Assembly (NCBI GenBank): GCA_964433755.1
Contig: CAYSSR010000002.1
Coordinates: 496,001-560,000 of the forward strand
Source of the DNA: JAUVXJ01 sp964433755
GTDB lineage: Bacteria; Chloroflexota; Anaerolineae; UBA7937; B3-Chlor
Reading direction: 5' to 3'
DNA: 64,000 nucleotides
This document shows positions 8,810 through 17,872 of the stretch, one piece after another. Below the pieces are notes generated by a model. The model saw only the letters and a list, made by a program, of their open reading frames with translations, was not told the DNA's origin and did not search any database. How positions within the stretch are numbered: position 1 is the stretch's first letter; the number at the start of each line of letters is the position of its first letter. The position numbers were made by a program, and so were the translations under genes.

Positions 8810-10216
8810 CTATTCTCTCGCCGCCAGGGCGCTGCACCCAGGCGCATCCCGCGCCTCCTCGGCGAGTCCGATCAGCCAATCGGGGATCTGTCCCCCAGCA
8901 TCCTCAATAGCTACGGCAAAGAGTTGCTGCACAATCTCAGGGCTATCGTCTGCCACGTTGTGGTCGAAAGGATGCGGACGCTCGAGATCATACAGGAAAG
9001 GGCCTCTCCCGTTCAACTTGCTGTTGAACCACCACCTGTCGTTTATCACCGTCACGGCGGAACCATAGGCGACCGTAACGTGATCGCGAAGCTGTGGACC
9101 ACCCTCTAGGGCGTTGTCCAGAAACGGCAAGCCGTGCATGGAAAGAGGCGCCTTCAAACCAGCAGCATTGAGTACCGTGGCCGTGATGTCTGTGTGCTGT
9201 ACGAATAGGTCACTCGTCTGGCCTGCACCCTTCCCCTCGGGGTGACGGATCAGTATGGGCACATCGAATACCTCTGGCGCCGCCGGGTAACCTCGTTTGC
9301 CCATGTAGTCTCTATCTCCTATGGAGTGACCGTGGTCGGCGGTGAGAATCACCATCGTGTTCTCCAAGAGCCCGAGCACCCGCATCGACTCCATCAAGTA
9401 CCCAAACCAACGGTCGCACAAGGTGACTGACCCGCTGTAGTTAGCGCGCGTGCGGCGGAGCAGAGCCCCATCCAGAGCAGACGTGTCGCCATACAGCGTG
9501 ATCACCTGCTCTCGTCCCTCCTCCGAATCGTACATCCTGCGGTAATGAGCCGGGACGAACCAGGGTTCGTGCGGGTCAAATGACTCCACCGTGAGGAAGA
9601 ACTTCTCAGTGTCCCGGTTCTGCTCTAGCCAAGCCGCGGCCTCCTGTAGAACGCGCGGTGCGAAGTAGTCGTTCTCGCTCGGCCGATCGTACATGTTCAT
9701 CAGACACTGGCTGATGAACCAGACTCTACGCTCCGTCTGCAACTCCTTTGGTAGCCAGAGATCGATCTCGTCTTGGGACGGCTTGGGACCAGATCGGAGT
9801 GGATCCATCTCCTTCCCGCGCAGGAATGTCCACTGATCGAAACCCCTCCAGAAGTTCTTCGAAGGTTTGAACATATGGTAGACATCGCAGATGAGCCCGG
9901 TTCGGTAACCGTTCTCCTTGAGAATCTCCGCCATGGTGGGCTGATCCTCCGGGATAGGTCCCCAGCCCGGCGCCCCCACGAAGTCACCTTTGAGTCGAAT
10001 ATCGCCGTCGTAGAAGGGGTAGACGCGTTGCCCCGTGTATAGCGCTCTTCGCGCGGGCAGAGTGGGAAGCGACTCCGGGTATGCTCGAGTCATCATCAAG
10101 GAGTCTTTGGCGAAAGCATCGAAACAGGGTGTTTGTACCTCACCCCAAGGTGGCGAACCATAGGCCCCGATGCAGTCCTTTCGGAGCGAATCGAATACTA
10201 CCAGCACGATGTTCAT
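8810..10216 (-). CDS. Sulfatase-like hydrolase with Thr at the nucleophile position
   Basis: A 468-aa member of the alkaline phosphatase/sulfatase superfamily. The N-terminus (IVLVVFDSLRKD) carries the first metal Asp, and TADHGHSIGD near residue 310 the Asp/His pair. The catalytic motif normally reads Cys/Ser-x-Pro-x-Arg; here residues 52-56 read TLPAR, so Thr52 stands where Cys or Ser would become formylglycine. This argues against a classical sulfatase and for a phosphodiester- or phosphonate-type hydrolase, or an unmodified-Thr enzyme. No signal peptide is seen, so it is probably cytoplasmic. The ATG at 10216 follows GAGAGAGG. A 74-bp gap separates it from the amidohydrolase. Confidence 0.88.
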   Translation of the reverse strand: MNIVLVVFDSLRKDCIGAYGSPPWGEVQTPCFDAFAKDSLMMTRAYPESLPTLPARRALYTGQRVYPFYDGDIRLKGDFVGAPGWGPIPEDQPTMAEILKENGYRTGLICDVYHMFKPSKNFWRGFDQWTFLRGKEMDPLRSGPKPSQDEIDLWLPKELQTERRVWFISQCLMNMYDRPSENDYFAPRVLQEAAAWLEQNRDTEKFFLTVESFDPHEPWFVPAHYRRMYDSEEGREQVITLYGDTSALDGALLRRTRANYSGSVTLCDRWFGYLMESMRVLGLLENTMVILTADHGHSIGDRDYMGKRGYPAAPEVFDVPILIRHPEGKGAGQTSDLFVQHTDITATVLNAAGLKAPLSMHGLPFLDNALEGGPQLRDHVTVAYGSAVTVINDRWWFNSKLNGRGPFLYDLERPHPFDHNVADDSPEIVQQLFAVAIEDAGGQIPDWLIGLAEEARDAPGCSALAARE

Positions 10217-10547
10217 CACTACCTCTCTCTGCATTCGTGGGCATAGGGCTTGTTGCCCCGCAACCTGCCTGTCAGTGCCCTGCAGCCTGGGGCATCCTCC
10301 TGCGCTCTTGCCGGCTGCACCAACCAGTGAGGGAAACCTCTTCCGGCACTCTCCACCGCAGCTACTGCTCGTGTACTTGCCACCACAGGCTGCCAACCTG
10401 CCAACTGGCAATCTGTCCCGGCAGAGCCGAGGCTACGTTGGACCGTGAACCCACTGCCCATCTGTCTCCACTCTGCACCTTAGCATCGACGAGGCTCCCG
10501 CTACTCACATCGCCACGTTAGGTGACAACCTCCAGGCGGCACCACCT

Positions 10548-10581
10548 CCACCGATGCTTCCCAGTGGGAAAGCATCGGTGG
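10548..10581. terminator. Perfect 12-bp inverted repeat between SLC13 and sulfatase genes
   Basis: Positions 10548-10559 and 10570-10581 are perfect 12-bp inverted arms around a 10-base centre that can itself pair through CCC/GGG. It lies 78 bp past the SLC13 stop on the minus strand. There is no U-run on either side, so termination is only suggested by position. The rest of the 442-bp gap 10217..10658 shows no gene, and no promoter for the sulfatase was found. Confidence 0.55.
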
Positions 10582-10658
10582 TTGGGCCAGGGCGACAGCA
10601 TCGCATCCAGCCACCCCCCGACCGCACTCCCCTACGAGGCTGGGATCGGTCTTGGCCA

Positions 10659-12458
10659 TCACAACAACACCCATATGCCCAAGACTATCACCGTCATCGC
10701 AATGAAACTGAGGGGCAGACCCACCCTCACGTAGTCGCCGAACTTGTAGTCTCCCGGACCCATCACGAGTAGGTTCGATTGGTGGGCGATGGGCGTAGCA
10801 AAGGCGACGGACGAGGACAGCGCCACCGCCAGCACGAACGGGCGCGGATCCATCCCTCCACGATCGGCCATGGCGAAGGCTAGGGGCGCCAACAGCACAG
10901 TGCTGGCGTAGTTGGACATGGTCAAGCTGAGCCCCGCCGTGGCCAAGCATACGATAGCCAGCAATGGCAACACCCCCAACCCGGTGGCCGGCGCCAGCAC
11001 CACGTTGGCCGCCCATTGGCTCGCGCCACTTTTCTCCATTGCCAGACCTAGCGGCAGAATGCCCGCTACCAGCAGGATCACCTTCCACTCGATGGCTCGC
11101 GGCGCCTCTTCGATCCTGAGACAGCCTGTGAGAACCACCAGCAACGCCGCCGATAGAGCCGCCACAGAGATGGGCACAACGCCGGCGACGACCACCGCGA
11201 TCATGACCAGCAAGATGGCGATAGCCAACGGAGCTTTGCGCGTTCTCCTGGGCACCTCTTCCTCTCCGAAGAGCACGATCAGCCCGGGATCCCTACGCAA
11301 AAGCCTGATACGACGCCACGAGCCCTGCACCAGCAGCACGTCACCCATACTCAGTGGAATGTCGGCGAGATGGCGCTCGATCGGTTCTCCGCCGCGCCAG
11401 ATGGCCAGCACCGCCACTCCGAACTTCTCGCGGAAATGCATCTCGCGTAGCGTGAGTCCCTCGAATGGCGAACGCGGCGCCAACGTAACCTCCACCAGCC
11501 CCGTGTCATTGGCTAGCAGCAACTCGGCTTCGTGTTCCGTCGCCTTCTCGGTCTCCAGGCCCCACGTGCTCGCCACACGGTTCAGCCGCCTGGGCCCACC
11601 TTCCACGAGCAGGCGGTCTCTTGCCCGTAACGTATCCGCCGGGTCAGGGACCACCAGGCACTCGGACTCTCTTACCACACCCAGAACTGTCAGGTCGAAC
11701 CCGTTTCGGATCTGGCACTCAGCGAGACTGTGCCCCACCATGGCCGACCCCGCTGGAACGCTGAGAGCGAAGATGTGTTCTGGAAGATGATAGATGTCGA
11801 TGAGCTCCTCTGGAAGGGCCATGCGCCGCATTCGGTCGCGAGTGTTGCGCTCGGGGAGCAGACGGTACCCGACAGTGACCATGAACGCAGTGCCTGCTGC
11901 CACCAGAGGGGCTCCGATCATGGTGATCTCGAAGAAGCTCAGAGGCGGGAATCCGCGTTCCCTCAGCATCTCACTGACTATCAGATTCGGCGGCGTTCCG
12001 ATAAGAGTGAGAGTGCCTCCCAACACTCCGCCGTACGCCAGCGGCAAGAGAAGGCGTGATGCAGCGACGCCAGACTGTCTGGCGATGCCCACGGCCACCG
12101 GCAAGAGCACTGCCACCGCAGCCACGTCGTTCATCACCGACGAAAGCAGCGCGACGCCAAGCATCAGCACTCCAACCAGAAGCACCTGGCTCCTCCCCGC
12201 GACGCCAAAGATGACCTCTCCGATACGTCCGGCAACCCCAGTCTGGAAGAGTCCCGCGCTGACCACAAACAGCGATGCCACAGCGATCACTGTCGGGCTG
12301 GCGAACCCCGAGAACGCCTCCGCAGGGGTCAGCAGCCCACTGACGACAAGGACGAGTACGATCAGCAGCGCAACCAAATCTGGTCGCACTCGGTCCGAGA
12401 TGAGTAGTACAATGGCCCCCACCAGGATGGCTAACGTAAGCGCTATCTCTGGCGTCAA
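10659..12458 (-). CDS. SLC13/DASS-family transporter with two RCK_C (TrkA-C) domains
   Basis: A 599-aa inner-membrane anion transporter. Membrane helices fill about residues 1-200 and 400-599. Between them lie two cytoplasmic TrkA-C-like domains, roughly 215-285 (with a LTVLGVVRESECLV strand) and 310-385 (with MGDVLLVQGSWRRI). This helix-RCK-RCK-helix plan is that of the sodium:sulfate/dicarboxylate symporter group with regulatory domains. A TTG at 12458 is used; GGAGG lies 7 bases before it. Next to a sulfatase-like and a phosphodiesterase-like gene it could move sulfate or an organic acid. The ligand is unproven. Confidence 0.9.
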   Translation of the reverse strand: MTPEIALTLAILVGAIVLLISDRVRPDLVALLIVLVLVVSGLLTPAEAFSGFASPTVIAVASLFVVSAGLFQTGVAGRIGEVIFGVAGRSQVLLVGVLMLGVALLSSVMNDVAAVAVLLPVAVGIARQSGVAASRLLLPLAYGGVLGGTLTLIGTPPNLIVSEMLRERGFPPLSFFEITMIGAPLVAAGTAFMVTVGYRLLPERNTRDRMRRMALPEELIDIYHLPEHIFALSVPAGSAMVGHSLAECQIRNGFDLTVLGVVRESECLVVPDPADTLRARDRLLVEGGPRRLNRVASTWGLETEKATEHEAELLLANDTGLVEVTLAPRSPFEGLTLREMHFREKFGVAVLAIWRGGEPIERHLADIPLSMGDVLLVQGSWRRIRLLRRDPGLIVLFGEEEVPRRTRKAPLAIAILLVMIAVVVAGVVPISVAALSAALLVVLTGCLRIEEAPRAIEWKVILLVAGILPLGLAMEKSGASQWAANVVLAPATGLGVLPLLAIVCLATAGLSLTMSNYASTVLLAPLAFAMADRGGMDPRPFVLAVALSSSVAFATPIAHQSNLLVMGPGDYKFGDYVRVGLPLSFIAMTVIVLGIWVLL

Positions 12459-12533
12459 TGCATCGCCTCCACGTTGAAGTCAGTGCCTCGCTGCAACATG
12501 CGCCGGCTCAGCCGACGCACTCATCCGTCACTC

Positions 12534-14450
12534 CTATTCCATGATGCCCCACAAGACCTTGCCCTCCGCTTGTGCCGGGGCAGGCATTCCCAGTAAGACC
12601 GCCATGGTCGGGGCGATGTCGATAAGGTTGATGGCGTGGTCCGTCTCCACTCCACTCTTGATCCCTGGCCCAGCGAAGATGCTCACCGCACGCAACGAGC
12701 CTATCTTCGCTCTCGACGCGTGGTAACAGCCGTGATGGCTGCCCTTGAGGCGCACCTTGGCGAAGAAGACCACGTCTCCCACCAATTCGTCGTTCAAGCC
12801 GAAGACTTCTGCCTCCTCGCGACGCAAGACAACCTCGCAGTACCTTCTGTCTGGAAAGGTGGGACTCCTGGCATCCTCCAGTACGTCGACGACCTCCTCC
12901 ACCACCGCTTCGTAGTCTTCGGGCTCGACTATGCCGTGTGCCTCGCGTCCCTTCAGATTCACGTACACGTATCCGTCGTGAGCGACGCCAGCCTTGGTCC
13001 GTGACCAGTCGACCCTCCGCACGGTCGGGGGCGCGTAGCCTCCATCCTCCAACCGGGTCTGTGGCGGAGGGTCCTTGTAGACGAGCAGCCCACGCTTCTC
13101 CAGCAGGTCGTTGACGTCCAGCCAGGCTCCAACCCTGGCAGCATGACCGTGATCCGACGTGACGACCACCAGTGTGTCCTCATCTACGTTTCTCAGGATC
13201 GCCCCCACGAACTCGTCGGCAAGCTCGTACGTCCTGCCTATGACCCTGGTTGCCAGTTCGTGCAGCTTGTGGTTGGGGTCCAGGGCGGTGAGAAACGAAT
13301 GGTCCATGTGGTCTATACCGTGCCACTGAGTAGCAAGGAGGTCCCATTCATTGTTCTGCATCAAGTAGTCGGCGGCTTCGCTCAGCCACTTCACCTGATA
13401 CTCCATCTCCTCTACGAAGAGGTCCTCGGACTGCTCAGGCGTCGTCCATCCCCACCACAAGGGCATACAGACGCCCCCCAGTTCCTGGAATGGACCTAGC
13501 CTCTCCACCAGTGTTTCGGCCAGCCGGTCCGGAACCGTCCATCCCGCCGTGGGAAAGATCTGGCTCTGGAACAGCAGGAAGTCACTCGCGTCTGGAGCCA
13601 ACGCGATCAGCTTGAACCTTACCCAACCCTCTTCGCGCCCGTTGGCCGTGGAGAACTGTCTGCGTGTCCACTCGCTCCACTCGCCGACTCTCAGATCGGC
13701 CAAGGGCTGCCGACCGCTTCTAGTCTCCGCGATGATCGCACGATCGTAGCCCGCTTCGCCGCTGGCCGTGACCAGCGCGTAGAGCGTCTCGGGCTTGCCG
13801 GTGGTTGTTGTGAGGGGGAGAGATGCCTCAAGGGCGGGCGCCGAGCTAGAGGGCACATCCTGCCACGCGCCGGCCGGACCGAGCTCTACCTGGAACCCCA
13901 TGGGCATGGCGCGAGACGGCGCGGCGGTGACGGTATGAGCACCTTCCGGTAGGCTCGCCAGCTTCCGCGTACTGTAGGCACAGCGCGGCGCCAGGGCCAG
14001 GACATTCCAGTCCGGGTCAGCGAAACCGGCCACTTGAATGCCCTTCTCGATCGTAGGGGGCCATGATGCCGTGTACTTCAGAAGCAGCGGCTTCCTGCCC
14101 ATACGCTCCGCCACCTGCCAGATACGCTCGGCCCGACAGTGATGTGAGAAGAAGGCGCTCTCCAGTTCGTCGAACCGACCGCCGGGCTTGTGGATGGCCA
14201 TCGCCACCACACCGTGGGTCCCGGCGTGTGCACCGGTGGCTATGGTGTTCCAGTTCGTCGACGTGGCCGGAGGGAGAGAACTGATCGCCTCAGTGATCAC
14301 GCCTCGCTCCATCAGTCGCTTGAGGTTAGGCAACCTCCCCTCATCCGCAAAGCGTTTCAACAGATCGAGGGTGGCAGAGTCGAGACCAATGAGGACAGCT
14401 CTGCGCGCGATGCCCCAGGCTGAAGGCAGTGCTGCCGTGGCGTGCTCCAT
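12534..14450 (-). CDS. Alkaline phosphatase family protein (type I phosphodiesterase/nucleotide pyrophosphatase)
   Basis: A 638-aa metal-dependent phospho-ester hydrolase. Asp24 in LIGLDSATLDLL is the first metal ligand, and the nucleophile segment PATSTNWNTIATG at about 61-73 offers Thr63 or Thr65. IDHMDHSF near 375 and VVTSDHGHAARVG near 435 carry the remaining Asp/His ligands. No clear signal peptide is present. AGGAGG precedes the ATG. It lies 75 bp upstream of the SLC13 transporter on the same strand. Family members cleave phosphodiesters, pyrophosphates or phosphonates. It is not closely related to the sulfatase-like gene at 8810..10216. Confidence 0.88.
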   Translation of the reverse strand: MEHATAALPSAWGIARRAVLIGLDSATLDLLKRFADEGRLPNLKRLMERGVITEAISSLPPATSTNWNTIATGAHAGTHGVVAMAIHKPGGRFDELESAFFSHHCRAERIWQVAERMGRKPLLLKYTASWPPTIEKGIQVAGFADPDWNVLALAPRCAYSTRKLASLPEGAHTVTAAPSRAMPMGFQVELGPAGAWQDVPSSSAPALEASLPLTTTTGKPETLYALVTASGEAGYDRAIIAETRSGRQPLADLRVGEWSEWTRRQFSTANGREEGWVRFKLIALAPDASDFLLFQSQIFPTAGWTVPDRLAETLVERLGPFQELGGVCMPLWWGWTTPEQSEDLFVEEMEYQVKWLSEAADYLMQNNEWDLLATQWHGIDHMDHSFLTALDPNHKLHELATRVIGRTYELADEFVGAILRNVDEDTLVVVTSDHGHAARVGAWLDVNDLLEKRGLLVYKDPPPQTRLEDGGYAPPTVRRVDWSRTKAGVAHDGYVYVNLKGREAHGIVEPEDYEAVVEEVVDVLEDARSPTFPDRRYCEVVLRREEAEVFGLNDELVGDVVFFAKVRLKGSHHGCYHASRAKIGSLRAVSIFAGPGIKSGVETDHAINLIDIAPTMAVLLGMPAPAQAEGKVLWGIME

Positions 14451-14516
14451 AGTATCCTCCTCGGCCAGTTACCGCTGGGCAGCGGCAATGGCTGGATCAT
14501 TCTGACGTTTGGGTGC

Positions 14517-14550
14517 GTCACCTCACCATACGCTGGTCCGGTGAGGTGAC
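14517..14550. terminator. Perfect 11-bp inverted repeat (hairpin A) after the iron alcohol dehydrogenase
   Basis: Arms 14517-14527 and 14540-14550 are perfect complements around a 12-base loop. It is the second of two stems in the 196-bp gap behind the iron-dependent dehydrogenase stop (minus strand) and ahead of the phosphodiesterase gene. No U-run follows. It plausibly ends the IclR/UbiD operon transcript. Confidence 0.55.
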
Positions 14551-14573
14551 CAACTACGTCAACGGATGCGGGT

Positions 14574-14610
14574 AGGGGCTCTCACCCCTCAGTGAAGTGA
14601 GAGAGCCCCT
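14574..14610. terminator. Long hairpin B after the iron alcohol dehydrogenase
   Basis: Arms 14574-14585 and 14597-14610 pair over 12 positions with a 2-base bulge, loop 11 bases. It starts 36 bp past the dehydrogenase stop on the minus strand. Together with hairpin A it makes a tandem stem pair at the likely end of the long IclR/UbiD operon. It lacks a terminal U-run. Confidence 0.55.
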
Positions 14611-14646
14611 GGCATCCACACATTGCGCCCAACGATCTGAGACTCT

Positions 14647-15807
14647 CTAGTACGCTTGCTCGAGTATGGAGACAAGATCATCGTTGGTGGGCCGTCGTGG
14701 GTTCACAGGAATGTGGGGACTCTTCATTGCCTGCTCCACCACACCCGCGAACTCTTCCTTCTTCACGCCGATATCCGCCAGAGTCTTCGTAAGCCCCACG
14801 TCGCTGATCAAGTCCACGACCGCCTGCACCGCCTCCTCCGCAGCCTCCGTCAGCGTCAGACCATCAGTGACTCGGCCCAAAGCCGAGGCGACCGAAGCAA
14901 ACTTGGCAGGATCACCGATGATGTTGAACTGCGTGGCATAGGGAAGAAGGATCGCACACGCCAGGCCATGGGGGATGTCATACATACCACCCAGAATATC
15001 GGTGAGTGCGTGCACGACACCGAGGCGCGCATTCCCAAACGCCATGCCGGCCATGGTGCTGGCCATGAGCATGTTCATGAGCGCTTCCAGGTCGTTGTTA
15101 GCTACCGCGACGCGAAGGTTCTCGCCAACCAACTCTATGGCACTGAACGAAAGCGCATCGGTCAGAGGCGTTCCGGCTCTGGACAGATAGGCCTCCATGG
15201 CGTGGGTCAAAGCATCCAAGCCGGTAGCCGCAGTGACCGCCGTCGGTAGGGTCATCAGCAGAGTCGGATCCAGGATCGCGATCTTCGGGCGCACGAGAGC
15301 ACCGGCAATCACCGTCTTGATACGCCGCTTCTCGTCGCTCAGAACCGCGCCCGGCGTGACCTCGCTGCCGGTGCCGCAAGTCGTGGGGATGGCGATCACG
15401 GGCGCGGGTTCCTTCGTGAACTTGTCCCTCCCCTCGTAGTCCAGGGCCTTGCCACCATTGGCGGCGAGAACGCCGATGGCCTTGGCGGCATCTATGGAGC
15501 TGCCCCCTCCGACGGCCACGACCGTGTCACACCCTGCACTCTTCAGTTGTGCATACCCGTCATCGGCCACCTGCACCGTGGGGTTCGGTTTCACTGAATC
15601 ATAGACCTCGTACTCCACACCTTCAGCCTTCAAGGAGTCGCCCACGGGCTGGACCAACCCAGCGTCGACGATGCCCTTGTCGGTGACGATGAGGGCCTTC
15701 TTGCCCCCGCCGCCGCTGACTTCCTTGCCCGTCATCTTCTCGGCGGAGTTCGGGCCAGAGATGATTCGGGTACGTACAGAGAACTGAGCCAATTGCGCAA
15801 GATCCAT
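14647..15807 (-). CDS. Iron-containing alcohol dehydrogenase
   Basis: About 386 aa, a group III metal-dependent alcohol dehydrogenase. The NAD site VGGGSSIDAAKA lies near 100 and the metal-ligand segments LDALTHAMEAY and VVHALTDILGG follow, with a further His in YDIPHGLAC. The ATG at 15807 is preferred because GGGAGG lies 7 bases ahead; an ATG five codons upstream has no site. Members interconvert primary alcohols and aldehydes or reduce maleylacetate. It closes the long operon that begins with the IclR gene, 217 bp behind the VOC gene, and is followed by two hairpins. Confidence 0.9.
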   Translation of the reverse strand: MDLAQLAQFSVRTRIISGPNSAEKMTGKEVSGGGGKKALIVTDKGIVDAGLVQPVGDSLKAEGVEYEVYDSVKPNPTVQVADDGYAQLKSAGCDTVVAVGGGSSIDAAKAIGVLAANGGKALDYEGRDKFTKEPAPVIAIPTTCGTGSEVTPGAVLSDEKRRIKTVIAGALVRPKIAILDPTLLMTLPTAVTAATGLDALTHAMEAYLSRAGTPLTDALSFSAIELVGENLRVAVANNDLEALMNMLMASTMAGMAFGNARLGVVHALTDILGGMYDIPHGLACAILLPYATQFNIIGDPAKFASVASALGRVTDGLTLTEAAEEAVQAVVDLISDVGLTKTLADIGVKKEEFAGVVEQAMKSPHIPVNPRRPTNDDLVSILEQAY

Positions 15808-16024
15808 CCGTCGACCTCCCACGAGTATCTATTGGCCGGCGGTGTCTGGAGGCACCTCGAAATGCGGTGCCCAGTCCACGACACAGCCGGTGCGTTTCCG
15901 GGGCCACGTCAGCCCCTGACCACCCCGCGCGCCCAACGACCTAGCCTATCGAGACCGCCCACACGCGGGCGACAGAACACACATCCAATCGTCAAGACCC
16001 TTCCCGGCTGGCAAGGGAACTCAC

Positions 16025-16459
16025 CTAGCCTGTGTGGTCGGGTCGATAGTGCAGCTCCAGAGTTGTCCCGTCGGGATCCAGGAAGTACACCGCTGCCCCT
16101 CCGGTCGGCCCGTACTGAGGCTTCGAGACAAACTCCACTCCTCTGCTGGAAAGGTATTCATAGTCTGCCTCTATGTCAGAGCTCCAGAAGGAGATGTGCC
16201 CTTTGCCAGGGGCATTACTTGGTCCCGTCACAGGGGCATCGGATCCGGACACGTATTGTACGAGCTCCACAGTATGCCCACACGCGTCGATGAACACTGT
16301 CCTGACATGCGCCCTCGCCACGCCAGACATCGTGGCAATGTACTCGCCTTCCCGCTCCACGTCGTCTACGACGGAGAAGCCCAGTATGTCCCGGTAGAAG
16401 CTCAGCGACCTCTCCATGTCGCTCACGACGAAGCCTGTGTGTCCGATAGCAAGATCCAT
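16025..16459 (-). CDS. VOC family protein (glyoxalase/extradiol dioxygenase fold)
   Basis: A 144-aa two-module VOC protein. The metal ligands expected of the fold are visible: His7 in IGHTGF, Glu in HTVELVQY, His in KGHISFW and Glu in TTLELHYRPD. The length fits glyoxalase I, methylmalonyl-CoA epimerase or small lyase relatives, and is too short for a classical extradiol dioxygenase. Its ATG overlaps the UbiD stop by one base (TGATG), so translation is coupled. In this context it may isomerise or cleave an intermediate from the decarboxylation step. The exact reaction is not known. Confidence 0.88.
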   Translation of the reverse strand: MDLAIGHTGFVVSDMERSLSFYRDILGFSVVDDVEREGEYIATMSGVARAHVRTVFIDACGHTVELVQYVSGSDAPVTGPSNAPGKGHISFWSSDIEADYEYLSSRGVEFVSKPQYGPTGGAAVYFLDPDGTTLELHYRPDHTG

Positions 16460-17859
16460 CAGTCGCTCCTCAATAGATCGCCAGCCTTGGCCACCTCTTC
16501 TGGCGGCACCCTTAGCCTTGGCGGGAACTCCTCATCAAGCGGTATCGTGGCATCTATGATCAGCGCGTCGTGTACGGCCGAGCCGTACGTGGAAGGGTCC
16601 AGCGTCGAACCCTTCAAGCCGCGCACAATCTCAACGTCGCGCGAGGCCTGCACCCGCGTGGCTATCGCCTCCAACACCTGCGCGTCGCTGAAGACATCCA
16701 CATCGTCATCCACGACGACCACCATCTTGGGGTATCCCAGACCCAGCACCGCGTAGCCCGCGGTTCTGGGCTCACCATCGTGGTTCTTCTTCATAGCGAT
16801 GTAGAAATGAAACCCCGATCGTCCCGACACCGGGGCATGTACCGCGGTAACCGAAGGCACAGCGTCCCTGGCGCGTCGCAGAGCGTCGGCCTCCCAACTC
16901 AAGCCTTGCAGGTTGCTCAGATCCCGATGACCTACGAAGTTCGTAACCAGGATAGGATCCCGGCGGTGCGTGATGGCCGTGACCATCACCACGGGCCTGA
17001 GCCGCGCCGGACCAAGGAACCCAGTCCATTCCCCAAACGGCCCCTCTTCCTGACGTACAACAGGGAGGATCTTCCCTTCCACGACAGTCTCGGCATCGGC
17101 AGGCACCAGGAAGTTCTCGCCCCAGGTCTCCGAGGCCACCATCCGTAGCGGGCGACGAGCCAAAGACCCGGCTATCTCCAATTCGCTGACATCCTTCGGT
17201 ACCCGCGTCGCTGCGGCCATCGACAGCGTAGGATGGTGGCCCAACACGGCGGCGATCGGGCAGGGCTGCCCCAGGGACTCATCTTTCACGTAGTTGTCCA
17301 TGGTGTGAAATGGGGCCATATAGATTCCCGTCTCTCGGGGTCCCCTGACCATCAACCGGTGAAAGGAGACGTTTTGGGTCCCGTCACCCGGATCCCTGCT
17401 GATGACCGGCTGCGTGAGATAGGGCCCTCCGTCCTCTTCGTGATGAGTCACCACCGGCAGTTGACACAGATCGGCGTCGGTCTCCAACTTCACCACTTGC
17501 TTGACTGGAGCATCCTCCGCAGAAACGACCTCCACTGGCATCGGTGTGGCGGCCCTGGCGGCGAACTCGAACGCAAGGGCAGCCTCACTCGCCTCGAGGG
17601 GGAGACCCAGGGCCAGGGCGGCAAAACGCCTGTCGGCAAACAGGTTGCTGACCACCTGCCTACCGGGATTGCCGGCCAGACCGGAGACGTTGGTGAACAA
17701 CACGAGGGGGTAACGTCCTACATCCTCGAGATGCTGCAATACCGCCGTGACCCCGAACTTGGGGTTGACGGGCCTATCGATCCTGATCAACTCCCCTGGC
17801 AGGGACTCCTCAACACGAGCCAGGAAAGATCGTAGATCTACGGGAGAGCTCTCCTTCAT
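16459..17859 (-). CDS. UbiD family decarboxylase (copy 2 of the operon)
   Basis: A 466-aa prenyl-FMN-dependent (de)carboxylase. The family's central block with the catalytic Glu is visible near 290 (EEGPFGEWTGF), and GIYMAPFHTMDNYV and VTAITHRRDPI are typical UbiD stretches. Members remove carboxylate from aromatic or alpha,beta-unsaturated acids and need a UbiX-type prenyltransferase, which is not in this window. It lies 13 bp after the TIM-barrel gene and is coupled to the VOC gene. It differs clearly from the 519-aa UbiD at 23988..25547, so the two probably act on different substrates or steps. Confidence 0.93.
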   Translation of the reverse strand: MKESSPVDLRSFLARVEESLPGELIRIDRPVNPKFGVTAVLQHLEDVGRYPLVLFTNVSGLAGNPGRQVVSNLFADRRFAALALGLPLEASEAALAFEFAARAATPMPVEVVSAEDAPVKQVVKLETDADLCQLPVVTHHEEDGGPYLTQPVISRDPGDGTQNVSFHRLMVRGPRETGIYMAPFHTMDNYVKDESLGQPCPIAAVLGHHPTLSMAAATRVPKDVSELEIAGSLARRPLRMVASETWGENFLVPADAETVVEGKILPVVRQEEGPFGEWTGFLGPARLRPVVMVTAITHRRDPILVTNFVGHRDLSNLQGLSWEADALRRARDAVPSVTAVHAPVSGRSGFHFYIAMKKNHDGEPRTAGYAVLGLGYPKMVVVVDDDVDVFSDAQVLEAIATRVQASRDVEIVRGLKGSTLDPSTYGSAVHDALIIDATIPLDEEFPPRLRVPPEEVAKAGDLLRSD

Positions 17860-17872
17860 CGTCGCGGTTGGG

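Noticed and set aside
10501..11088. A 195-codon minus-strand frame with many Gly and Arg residues
   Set aside because: It overlaps the SLC13 transporter in another frame and has shadow-like composition.
16025..16459. Extradiol ring-cleavage dioxygenase
   Set aside because: At 144 aa the VOC protein is too short for a classical two-domain extradiol enzyme.
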